Positions 57,922-63,976 of a DNA stretch of 64,000 bases are shown piece after piece. Source of the stretch: an uncultured Bacteroidota bacterium (GTDB lineage Bacteria; Bacteroidota; Bacteroidia; Flavobacteriales; Flavobacteriaceae); the NCBI GenBank assembly GCA_902590705.1, contig CACIXU010000001.1:30001-94000 (forward strand), read 5' to 3'. How positions within the stretch are numbered: the stretch's first letter is position 1; each line of letters begins with the position of its first letter. The translations under genes were made by a program, and so were the position numbers. Under the pieces are notes generated by a model that was given only the letters and a program-made list of their open reading frames with translations, searched no databases and had not been told where the DNA came from.

Positions 57922-58272
57922 ATGAGGTTAGTTTTGTCGATTATTTCAGGTCTATCTTTTATTTTTTTTGGGTTAGCCTGTTTTTTTAGTGATGTATTCA
58001 TCAATGAGTTTTATAGATATGGTTTGTCTGAATACATTAAAATTGTTGGGTTTTTCCAATTATTGGGTGGCATGGGTTGCATTGTTGGAGTATTTTATAA
58101 AAGATTATTAATTATATCATCGCTGGGGCTGAGTATTATGATGCTCTTAGGTGTTGCAGTCAGATTAAAAATTAATGATACATTTTTTCAAACTTTACCT
58201 GCCATATTATATTTAATTATTAATTCTATTATCTTTCTAGATATAATTACGAAAGAAAAAAAAAAATCTTAA
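57922..58272 (+). CDS. DoxX-like small membrane protein
   Basis: A 116-residue four-helix membrane protein. Start MRLVLSIISGLSFIFFGLAC at 57,922 is chosen; a frame opening at 57,898 would overlap the zinc-ribbon gene. VGFFQLLGGMGCIVGVF (near 42-58) and MMLLGVAVRLKINDTFFQTLP (about 74-94) are like DoxX/DUF4345-type proteins. Function unknown. Confidence 0.65.
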   Translation: MRLVLSIISGLSFIFFGLACFFSDVFINEFYRYGLSEYIKIVGFFQLLGGMGCIVGVFYKRLLIISSLGLSIMMLLGVAVRLKINDTFFQTLPAILYLIINSIIFLDIITKEKKKS

Positions 58273-58337
58273 AATCATGTTGAGTATTCGATCGTTTTTA
58301 AAATTGGTATATTGGTGTATTTATTAAATCAGTAGGA

Positions 58338-58790
58338 ATGAAAAAAATAGCTTTATTATTTATCACCACATTTGGGATACTTTTTTCATTAAAATCTCAA
58401 AGCAACCTTAAATTCGATCATCAAGCATTACCTGTCAATAATTTAAAAATTACCGGAGATTTTTATAGAGATATTCTTGGGTTTAAAGATATTCCAACCT
58501 TAGTAGGCACAAAATACACTCACAGGTGGCTCGCTAATTACGAGGGTAAGGAGATCCATCTGATTTTCACTGATGAAGAAATTCAAAAAACACCAAAACA
58601 AATACACATGGCGTTTAGCCCAGTTGATTTTGACAAATTTGTTGATCATTTAAAAAAAAATAATGTTTTGTTTACTAATTATAATTTAGAGGCTGGTGTT
58701 GTTCAGGTTAGAAAAGATGGAATTAAACAACTTTGGGTAAGGGATCCTCAGGGATATTGGATTGAGATTAATTCTACGAATCAAAATTAA
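58338..58790 (+). CDS. Exported VOC (glyoxalase/dioxygenase-like) protein
   Basis: A 150-residue protein with signal peptide (about 1-22, LKSQS). The VOC fold is visible: FDHQALPVNNLKITGDFYRDILGF (about 25-48; metal His at 27), GKEIHLIF, QIHMAFSPVDFDKFVDHL and the C-terminal VRDPQGYWIEINS (metal Glu). An exported member of this family is unusual; the reaction is unknown. Confidence 0.85.
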   Translation: MKKIALLFITTFGILFSLKSQSNLKFDHQALPVNNLKITGDFYRDILGFKDIPTLVGTKYTHRWLANYEGKEIHLIFTDEEIQKTPKQIHMAFSPVDFDKFVDHLKKNNVLFTNYNLEAGVVQVRKDGIKQLWVRDPQGYWIEINSTNQN

Positions 58791-58845
58791 TTCATAAAAA
58801 AAGAAGGCAATTATTTTATAATATTCCAAATTTTTGCAATCATAA

Positions 58846-59586
58846 ATGATTTACCTCCACAAAATACTGCCTCTTTTCGTAATGCCTTTGATTCTACTTT
58901 TCTTATCAATCTTATTGGGTACTTATTTTAAAAAGAAAAAAGTCATATACTCTTCTTTAGTTCTTTTTTATATTATATCGACACCCTTTTTTTCAGAAAA
59001 TTTTTTAAAGGTAGTTGAAGGTCAATATAATAAACTAGAAATAGAAAAAATAAATGAAGTTGATGCAATCGTGGTATTAGGTGGCTCTTTAAGAATAAAT
59101 GAGATTAGGAATAAATATAATATTGAGTGGGGAGACGCAGACAGGTTTTTTGGAGGGTTGAAACTTTATAAGGAAAAAAAATCAAAACAAATCGTTTTTA
59201 CAGGAGGTAAAATGCCATATAATTTAACGAAACTATCAGAGGGAGATATTTTAAAAAAATATGCCATTGAATATGGTATAAACGCTGAAGATATTCTTGT
59301 AACAAAGGATGTTCTAAATACGTTAGAAGAATCTGAAGCTGTTCATGAATTACTAGGAGAAAATAAAAGTATTATACTTGTAACCTCAGCATTTCACATG
59401 AAAAGAGCAAAAAAAATATTTCAGCAAAAGGGATTTAATGTTACCGCTTATAAAGTTGATTATAAAACTGCCCCTAGAGTCAAATTAAATTTCATAAATC
59501 TTATACCTTCGGCAAGTTCCCTTTCTAAAACGGAAATAGGATTTAGAGAAATTTTAGGAAGATTTTATTATAATTTACTATTATAA
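58846..59586 (+). CDS. YdcF/SanA family (DUF218) membrane-anchored protein
   Basis: A 246-residue protein with two N-terminal hydrophobic segments (about 5-26 and 33-50), then a Rossmann-like DUF218 domain: DAIVVLGGSLR near 68, KQIVFTGGKMPYN near 115, then TLEESEAVHELL and IILVTSAFHMKRAKKIF (about 178-194). In E. coli relatives act in envelope barrier function, with unknown chemistry. Stands alone between the VOC gene and gene debris. Confidence 0.88.
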   Translation: MIYLHKILPLFVMPLILLFLSILLGTYFKKKKVIYSSLVLFYIISTPFFSENFLKVVEGQYNKLEIEKINEVDAIVVLGGSLRINEIRNKYNIEWGDADRFFGGLKLYKEKKSKQIVFTGGKMPYNLTKLSEGDILKKYAIEYGINAEDILVTKDVLNTLEESEAVHELLGENKSIILVTSAFHMKRAKKIFQQKGFNVTAYKVDYKTAPRVKLNFINLIPSASSLSKTEIGFREILGRFYYNLLL

Positions 59587-59723
59587 GAGTAAAATCAAAA
59601 GGTTGGATTATGTAAAAAAACACTGAGTTATTATTCTAAAATATCTATGTATTTAAGGTGTAAAATATTACCCGAATTCATTTTCCGTTACAGAAAGTAA
59701 GACATCTCTTGTACTTGGAAATA

Positions 59724-59902
59724 TTAATTTATCCCATTTAAAGCTGAACTAAATAAATCTCTTGAAGAATATCCATCCACTAATTCAACATAAGGTTGAA
59801 TGAAGCCATCTTCATTAATACTTCCATCCTTGACAAAAATATTATTAGATAAAAGAAATGAGATTGTTATAAATACTCGCTGATACCACCAGAATAACAA
59901 AC
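59724..59902 (-). pseudogene. Gene remnant in the 59,587-59,948 gap, unknown family
   Basis: The minus strand has an open stretch of about 59 codons without a good start: RVFITISFLLSNNIFVKDG, then INEDGFIQPYVELVDGYSSR and DLFSSALNGIN before TAA. The composition and periodicity look like a real protein, but upstream the frame has no start and further coding-like pieces are out of frame. I read it as a decayed gene; the family is not recognised. Confidence 0.4.
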
Positions 59903-59948
59903 TATAAAAGTATTTATTCTAGTTAGCAGTATAAAACCCGACAATTAA

Positions 59949-60737
59949 TTATTCCTCTTTCTCATCAATTATCAAAGGTGTTTTTCCATTGGTGATGATT
60001 ACTTTTGAATTGTTAGAATTCGATAGTTGTTTAAATGCTTCAATTGCTTTAATTTTTATGATTTCATCAGTCAACCCTTCAGAGATTATTATTTGAGCTT
60101 CTCTTTCTCCTTTGGCGCTAATGATTTTTCTTTCAGCTTCAAGTTTTTCCTCATTTAATACAAATTTCATTCGCATAGCATCTTGTTCTGCCTGAAGTTT
60201 TCTTTCAATAGAATTTGCTAAACCTCTGGGCAATTGTATAGATTTCATTAAAACAGCAATTAAATCGATTCCATTAGCTTGTTTTTCTAAATTAATTTTC
60301 ATTTTAGCTAAAATTTCACTTTCGATTTTAGAACGCATACCTGAATGCATATCTTTTGCAAAAAATTGAGCACAAACATCTGAGGCTGCAGACCTAAAGA
60401 CACTTGTAACTATAGATTCATAACTTTTACCGAGATTTTCTAAAATAGAGGCAACCATATCTTCCTCAAGTCTATAAAGAATTGAAATTTCGGAGTTGAC
60501 ACTTAAACCTTCTTTACTTGGTAGGTTAAGTAAAAGTTTTATATTTTGAGTTTGAGTAGATTCTTTGACAACCTTACTTGTAATTGGATTGTAAAAAACT
60601 GTTCCTTCTTTAACTACTTTATTTGAAAGTTTTCCAAGCCTTTGTTTAATCCCTACTTGACCTGGTCTTATTACAGCACAGCTATGTAATAATAATATTA
60701 TTATTAAAATTGTTCCTTTTGCTTTCATCATTTTCAT
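59949..60737 (-). CDS. SPFH/prohibitin-like lipoprotein
   Basis: A 262-residue predicted lipoprotein with lipobox LHSC (Cys20), followed by a band 7/SPFH domain (about 22-190: VIRPGQVGIKQRLGKL, GTVFYNPI, LSVNSEISILYRLEE) and a helical coiled segment rich in E/K/A (about 185-240, EEKLEAERKIISAKGEREAQ). Most SPFH proteins use a membrane helix rather than a lipid anchor, so this would be held at the periplasmic side. TAATTTTG on the minus strand at 60,767-60,760 is a candidate -7 box. Confidence 0.87.
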   Translation of the reverse strand: MKMMKAKGTILIIILLLHSCAVIRPGQVGIKQRLGKLSNKVVKEGTVFYNPITSKVVKESTQTQNIKLLLNLPSKEGLSVNSEISILYRLEEDMVASILENLGKSYESIVTSVFRSAASDVCAQFFAKDMHSGMRSKIESEILAKMKINLEKQANGIDLIAVLMKSIQLPRGLANSIERKLQAEQDAMRMKFVLNEEKLEAERKIISAKGEREAQIIISEGLTDEIIKIKAIEAFKQLSNSNNSKVIITNGKTPLIIDEKEE

Positions 60738-60870
60738 TTTAAATTTTAAATATTTTGAACAAAATTAATAACAAATTAATTAAAGATGATCAGAAGTTCA
60801 AGAACTTATATAGGATTTCATTAAGCAGTTATGTAAGAACAAGAATATTAAATATAAATTAATTTAGAAG

Positions 60871-60914
60871 TAGCCCCCTCTCCCCCTTTATAGGTTTTGT
60901 TATATTTGTATCAT
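60871..60914 (+). promoter_or_regulatory. Promoter-like module copy 1 (partial)
   Basis: Contains the CCCCCTTTATAGGTTTTGT block shared with the downstream modules, ending in TATATTTG (60,901-60,908), a perfect -7 box. The start codon of the next gene is 27 bases after the box. The upstream CATATCCTC part of the module is absent. Confidence 0.6.
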
Positions 60915-60935
60915 ACTAATTTTAAATCAAGTAAA

Positions 60936-61217
60936 ATGAAAGATATTCTTGTAGTTGCAAAGCTAAAAGAGGGCAAGTTTGAGAAATTTATGGGCTTTAT
61001 GCAGTCCGAACAGGGCATGGATGAAAGAAGAAAAATTGCGGATTTAACAAAAACCTTAGGTACTGTGTCCCCTGACAAAAGTGCAGTAATGTTCAAGATT
61101 GCTGTACACAACATGGATGCTTTGAATTCATTTTTGAATGGCTCGAATTCTGTATCAAAACCAATTTTTGAAGAGGTTATGGTGAGTTATGAGATTTTTG
61201 AGTTAAACAAGGTTTAA
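60936..61217 (+). CDS. Small conserved-looking cytoplasmic protein, unknown function
   Basis: A 93-residue protein from ATG 60,936 (MKDILVVAKLKEGKFEKFMG). A longer frame would start inside the promoter block and is rejected. No signal peptide. It has a ferredoxin-like alternation of strands and helices (ILVVAKL, then AVMFKIAVHNMDALNSFL and VMVSYEIFEL) that recalls DUF3764 or antibiotic-monooxygenase-like small proteins, but I cannot assign it. It is the first of five same-direction genes that carry the repeated upstream module. Confidence 0.65.
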   Translation: MKDILVVAKLKEGKFEKFMGFMQSEQGMDERRKIADLTKTLGTVSPDKSAVMFKIAVHNMDALNSFLNGSNSVSKPIFEEVMVSYEIFELNKV

Positions 61218-61253
61218 TATATATTTATTAAGTTATTTTATATCAAATCATAG

Positions 61254-61285
61254 GCATATCCTCCTCATTAAGTCAGTTGCCAATC
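61254..61285 (+). repeat. Intergenic module copy 2 (short form)
   Basis: GGCATATCCTCCTCATTAAG joined to TCAGTTGCCAATCC. Compared with copy 5 the part between two TTAA motifs is missing, as if deleted between short direct repeats. On the minus strand it reads LNEEDMPMI then stop. A TATATTAG box follows at 61,314-61,321, 26 bases before the next start codon. Confidence 0.7.
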
Positions 61286-61347
61286 CTTAATGGGTAGCGT
61301 TATGATTTATTTTTATATTAGTAATTCAAAACCATAAATATTTTAAA

Positions 61348-61767
61348 ATGAAAAAATTATTATTATTTGTATCAGTCCTATTTTGTAGTTTTATATTTGG
61401 ACAAGACATCCCTTTGGGTAAGAATATGTTCAAAGCTAACTTTACTGTTGATTCAGTAACTTTAGGAGTTGACAGTAACCAAATGAATGTTTCTGGCGAA
61501 GCAGGAGAGTATGGACGAGTTTATTTATCCTATGTTTTTACAAATAAAATGGACACCAAAGATGCCGGAGAGTTTACGGGTTTGGCATGGACGCAAGTAG
61601 GAGAAAATTTTGCACAAGCTTCACTTCAAGGAATATGGAAAAGAAAAGGAAAGATATTTGAGCTTTACACATTTGATAACGTTACAGATGGCAAAAAAAC
61701 AGTTGCTAAAGGGGTCTTAGACCTCGTTAACAAAACACTCAAGTTTGACGCAAGCCAATTTGAGTAA
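61348..61767 (+). CDS. Small exported protein, unknown function
   Basis: A 139-residue protein with signal peptide (about 1-18, FIFG before QDIPLG). The mature part is beta-rich: FTVDSVTLGVDSNQMNVSGE (about 31-50), then EYGRVYLSYVFTN, GEFTGLAWTQVGE and ASLQGIWKRKGKIFELYTFD. Not recognised. Its 5' UTR shares AACCATAAAT with the next two genes. A terminator follows 12 bases after the stop. Confidence 0.72.
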   Translation: MKKLLLFVSVLFCSFIFGQDIPLGKNMFKANFTVDSVTLGVDSNQMNVSGEAGEYGRVYLSYVFTNKMDTKDAGEFTGLAWTQVGENFAQASLQGIWKRKGKIFELYTFDNVTDGKKTVAKGVLDLVNKTLKFDASQFE

Positions 61768-61779
61768 ATTATTCTTTAC

Positions 61780-61804
61780 ACCCTCCTTCACGGAGGGTTT
61801 TTTA
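61780..61804 (+). terminator. Rho-independent terminator
   Basis: ACCCTCC / GGAGGGT stem (61,780-61,786 and 61,792-61,798), five-base loop, T run. It ends the exported-protein gene just before module copy 3. Confidence 0.88.
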
Positions 61805-61811
61805 TATCATA

Positions 61812-61873
61812 AGCATATCCTCTTCATTAAGTTCTGGAACTTAACCCTTCTTTTGTAGGTTTTGTTATATTAG
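61812..61873 (+). repeat. Intergenic module copy 3 with promoter-like end
   Basis: Blocks in order: AGCATATCCTCTTCATTAAG, TTCTGGAACTT, CCCTTCTTTTGTAGG, TTTTGT and TATATTAG (61,866-61,873). Minus-strand reading: VPELNEEDMLMI then stop, with an in-frame stop just before VPEL. The next start codon is 27 bases downstream. Confidence 0.75.
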
Positions 61874-61900
61874 TAGATTATTAACCATAAATTATTTATA

Positions 61901-62428
61901 ATGAAACAATTACTTTTATTAATGTTGTTAGTTCATCTTTTTAGTTGTTCAAGTCCTGAAAATCGAGTTGAGGATAACTCTGCAGATAAAGAAACCTTTG
62001 ATTCTAATGTACGCTCATTTCAAACTAAATTTATCAAGGGTTTTGAAAATGAAGACCATGGACTTATTATAAGTTTATTTGCTGATTCAGTTAAGTGGAC
62101 TGGACCAGACAAACAATTATTGAATCAAATTAGTTCCTATAATGAACTTTCAGATGCTATCAAGGGTTATTTAGCAATATATGAAAACCATTCTTTTAAA
62201 AATGCAATATATGCGGGTGGAAATACCTTTAGACATGATGCCAAAACATCTTCATCTCCAGACAATGTAAGAATTTATGGGAACTGGTACCACACTCACT
62301 CTGAGAGTAAAAAAGAAGTTACTCACAAATGGTTTGCATTACTCAAGTTTAATAAAGATGGGAAGGTTACGAGAATTAACGATTTTTTTGATGTAACTGG
62401 ATACCTCTCACAACACATTGACAAATAG
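61901..62428 (+). CDS. SnoaL/NTF2-like predicted lipoprotein
   Basis: A 175-residue protein with lipobox FSC (Cys16). The mature part has FQTKFIKGFENEDHGLIISL, FADSVKWTGPD, YLAIYENHSFKN, YGNWYHTH and HKWFALLKFNKDGKVTRIND with FFDVTGY, the alternating helix/curved-sheet pattern of SnoaL-like (NTF2 fold) proteins. Such folds bind small molecules or act as isomerases; no ligand can be named. It has its own module upstream and terminator downstream. Confidence 0.75.
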   Translation: MKQLLLLMLLVHLFSCSSPENRVEDNSADKETFDSNVRSFQTKFIKGFENEDHGLIISLFADSVKWTGPDKQLLNQISSYNELSDAIKGYLAIYENHSFKNAIYAGGNTFRHDAKTSSSPDNVRIYGNWYHTHSESKKEVTHKWFALLKFNKDGKVTRINDFFDVTGYLSQHIDK

Positions 62429-62440
62429 CTTTAGATACTT

Positions 62441-62470
62441 ACCTACCTTATCTGATGTAGGAGGTTTTTT
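62441..62470 (+). terminator. Probable terminator
   Basis: CCTAC (62,442-62,446) pairs with GTAGG (62,457-62,461), followed by A, GG and seven T residues. Weaker stem than the others in the window. Confidence 0.6.
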
Positions 62471-62478
62471 TAAATTAG

Positions 62479-62541
62479 AGCATATCCTCCTCTTTAAGTT
62501 CTGGTACTTCTAATCCCCTTTTGTAGTTTTTGTTATATTAG
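62479..62541 (+). repeat. Intergenic module copy 4 with promoter-like end
   Basis: Blocks: AGCATATCCTCCTCTTTAAG, TTCTGGTACTTC, CCCCTTTTGTAG, TTTTTGT and TATATTAG (62,534-62,541). Minus-strand reading: KRGLEVPELKEEDML then stop. The following 5' UTR (ATTATTAACCATAAATTATT) is nearly identical to that of copy 3, and the start codon is 26 bases after the box. Confidence 0.75.
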
Positions 62542-62567
62542 CAATTATTAACCATAAATTATTTAAA

Positions 62568-63044
62568 ATGAAAAAAATCGTAATGGTATCAGTCATTTTC
62601 TTTTTGTCCTGTGCTCAGCCAAATAAGTCCGAGAAATCAAGTGATGAATGTAATCAAAACCCTGAATATTTTTTACTAAGACCTGAGGTTGAAAAGGGGT
62701 TTGGGTATTCTCATGCTGTTAAAATCTGTAATCAGATTAAGATTTCAGGTGCAGTAAGTATGGATGAATCAGCTAATCCAACAGCTGTAGGGGATATGGA
62801 GCAACAAATGAAAAATTGTTATGCAGATTTAAAAAAGGTCTTAGACCATTATAATGCTACATTTGATGACGTTGTAGTTGAAAATATTTTTACTACTGAT
62901 ATGAATAGATTTTTAGAGGTTGCATCTTACAGGAATAAAATATATACTAAACATTTTCCAACAGGCTCTTGGTTAGGGGTAAAAGAGTTGGCTTTTCCTG
63001 AATTTATGATTGAGATTGAGTTAGAGGTTCATCTAAATAAATAA
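62568..63044 (+). CDS. RidA/YjgF-like predicted lipoprotein
   Basis: A 158-residue protein with lipobox LSC (Cys15) and an extracytoplasmic RidA-like domain: GYSHAVKICNQIKISGAVSM (about 45-64), DMEQQMKNCYADLKKVLDHY, ATFDDVVVENIFTTDMNRF and GVKELAFPEFMIEIELEVHL. The Arg that binds carboxylates in enamine deaminases (in the C-terminal RxxxxV region) is not evident, so deaminase activity is doubtful. Fourth gene of the module-linked series. Confidence 0.8.
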   Translation: MKKIVMVSVIFFLSCAQPNKSEKSSDECNQNPEYFLLRPEVEKGFGYSHAVKICNQIKISGAVSMDESANPTAVGDMEQQMKNCYADLKKVLDHYNATFDDVVVENIFTTDMNRFLEVASYRNKIYTKHFPTGSWLGVKELAFPEFMIEIELEVHLNK

Positions 63045-63058
63045 TGATTATTAAGATT

Positions 63059-63121
63059 TTATTTCAACTCAGGCATATCCTCCTCTTTAAGTTCTGGTAC
63101 TTCACCCCCTATACTTCGCAT
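63059..63121 (-). other. 20-codon micro-frame inside module copy 5
   Basis: On the minus strand ATG at 63,121 opens 20 codons containing EVPELKEEDMPELK and ends at TAA (63,059). The same peptide core is encoded in truncated form in copies 2, 3 and 4. It may be a protein tail carried by a duplicated segment rather than a working peptide gene. Confidence 0.35.
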
Positions 63122-63159
63122 TAATCAGTTGCCAACCCCCTTTTGTAGGTTTTGTTATT
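63072..63159 (+). repeat. Intergenic module copy 5 (longest)
   Basis: Blocks: GGCATATCCTCCTCTTTAAG, TTCTGGTACTTCACCCCC, a unique ATACTTCGCA, TTAATCAGTTGCCAACCCCC, then TTTTGTAGGTTTTGTTAT. It contains both the TTCTGGTACTT part of copies 3/4 and the CAGTTGCCAA part of copy 2, so it looks closest to the ancestral form. Confidence 0.75.
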
Positions 63160-63179
63160 TCCTATGTTATTTATCTTTG
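63152..63179 (+). promoter_or_regulatory. Promoter after module copy 5
   Basis: TTG (63,152-63,154), 17-base spacer, TATCTTTG (63,172-63,179), 23 bases before the next start codon. This is the best full consensus match among the module promoters. Confidence 0.65.
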
Positions 63180-63202
63180 AGTGAATCTAAAATTTTAATA
63201 AA

Positions 63203-63409
63203 ATGAAAAACTATATTATAGCTATTGCAATAGTTCTATCTACTATTATTTATGTTTTTGGAAACAGGTACTTTTATGATGCGCGAACTGCAAATTCTGG
63301 ATATTCTGTCTTTGATAAATTTACAGGTAAAGTTTATTATACAATTGGTAAAGAGCGAAATGTGGTTGATTTTGTAGATGGTACTTTTACAAAGAAAACT
63401 TTGAAATAA
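63203..63409 (+). CDS. Small signal-anchored protein, unknown function
   Basis: A 68-residue protein with one N-terminal hydrophobic helix (about 3-20) and a short outside domain: YSVFDKFTGKVYYTIGKERN and VVDFVDGTFTKK. No family recognised, but DKFTGKVY resembles short exported flavobacterial proteins. It has a good promoter. Its 3' end overlaps the convergent gene by 73 bases, which casts some doubt on the far end of that gene rather than on this one. Confidence 0.62.
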   Translation: MKNYIIAIAIVLSTIIYVFGNRYFYDARTANSGYSVFDKFTGKVYYTIGKERNVVDFVDGTFTKKTLK

Positions 63410-63603
63410 TAGATTAAGTTGCCAGCAGAAAAAGTTTGTAATGAGTGTAATGTATATTGTAAGGATAATTGGAGCATTTTAATTTTCTGGTTAGTATCAA
63501 GCTCGTGAATATCAAGTGACTTAATTAGGTCATCAATAAGGTTTTGTAATTTATCTCTGACCTCAGCAGTAATTTTATTTGGAGTTCCAGATGTTCTTCC
63601 CAT
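63337..63603 (-). CDS. Small protein with a GTPNK N-terminus, possibly 3' extended
   Basis: An 88-residue frame. Residues 1-60 (MGRTSGTPNKITAEVRDKLQ, then LIDDLIKSL, KIKMLQLSLQYTLHSL) resemble small helical proteins with a K/R-G-x-x-NK start found on phages and plasmids and in Bacteroidota, of unknown role. The last 25 residues (YYFKVFFVKVPSTKS onward) look unlike a coding tail and lie antisense to the neighbouring gene, so the original stop may have been lost. Confidence 0.6.
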   Translation of the reverse strand: MGRTSGTPNKITAEVRDKLQNLIDDLIKSLDIHELDTNQKIKMLQLSLQYTLHSLQTFSAGNLIYYFKVFFVKVPSTKSTTFRSLPIV

Positions 63604-63623
63604 AGTTATATTATTTTAGTGTA

Positions 63624-63791
63624 ATGAAATACCTAATTAAGAATAGTCAAGGAGTTTTTTTTGTTGGTCTATTTATTGCATTTGGGGATTATATTTTTGG
63701 GGATTATGGTTTCATATTTAAAACCACTGGATTTTCTATAATGTCATTTTCATTCCTTTTGATGTATTTAAAATCAAAACAGAAGAAATAA
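63624..63791 (+). CDS. Small two-helix membrane protein, unknown function
   Basis: A 55-residue frame: MKYLIKNSQGVFFVGLFIAF, GDYIFGDYGFIFKTTG, then SIMSFSFLLMYLKSKQKK. Two hydrophobic helices and a basic tail. It starts 20 bases from the divergent GTPNK gene. Composition supports a real membrane protein, but there is no homology I can name. Confidence 0.5.
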   Translation: MKYLIKNSQGVFFVGLFIAFGDYIFGDYGFIFKTTGFSIMSFSFLLMYLKSKQKK

Positions 63792-63794
63792 TAT

Positions 63795-63917
63795 TCATTA
63801 CAAGTATGGTGGAACTTGGAAGTCAAGAATCTAAATCTTTTTTAGACCCATCTCACTAACAATGTTTCTATGAAATGGTGGTACTTGGAAAAGCAGAATA
63901 TAAAACTATAATAGTTT
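63795..63917 (+). repeat. Two copies of a protein-tail remnant (GGTWKSRI-stop)
   Basis: At about 63,805-63,834 the frame reads YGGTWKSRI then TAA; at about 63,873-63,904 it reads NGGTWKSRI then TAA. Codons differ between the copies (AAGTCAAGAATC versus AAAAGCAGAATA), so the peptide is conserved more than the DNA. Upstream residues do not form open genes. This looks like the tails of two decayed paralogues. The rest of 63,792-63,976 holds nothing else I can name. Confidence 0.5.
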
Positions 63918-63976
63918 AAAGTAGGTTAAGAATTAGGGAAAAATCTTTAAATTCATTATGATTAAAAATTTTAATT

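Noticed and set aside
60871-63160. CRISPR array
   Set aside because: The repeats are 400-650 bases apart, imperfect, and separated by genes, not by spacers of constant size.
60871-63410. Integron cassette array with attC sites
   Set aside because: Same-direction small genes with repeats suggested it, but the modules lack the paired inverted core sites (RYYYAAC and GTRRRRY form) of attC, each gene has its own promoter, several have terminators, and no integrase is in the window.
63413-63426. Sixth module copy (ATTAAGTTGCCAG)
   Set aside because: Only about 13 bases resemble the TTAA-CAGTTGCC block and it lies antisense inside a probable gene; it could be chance.
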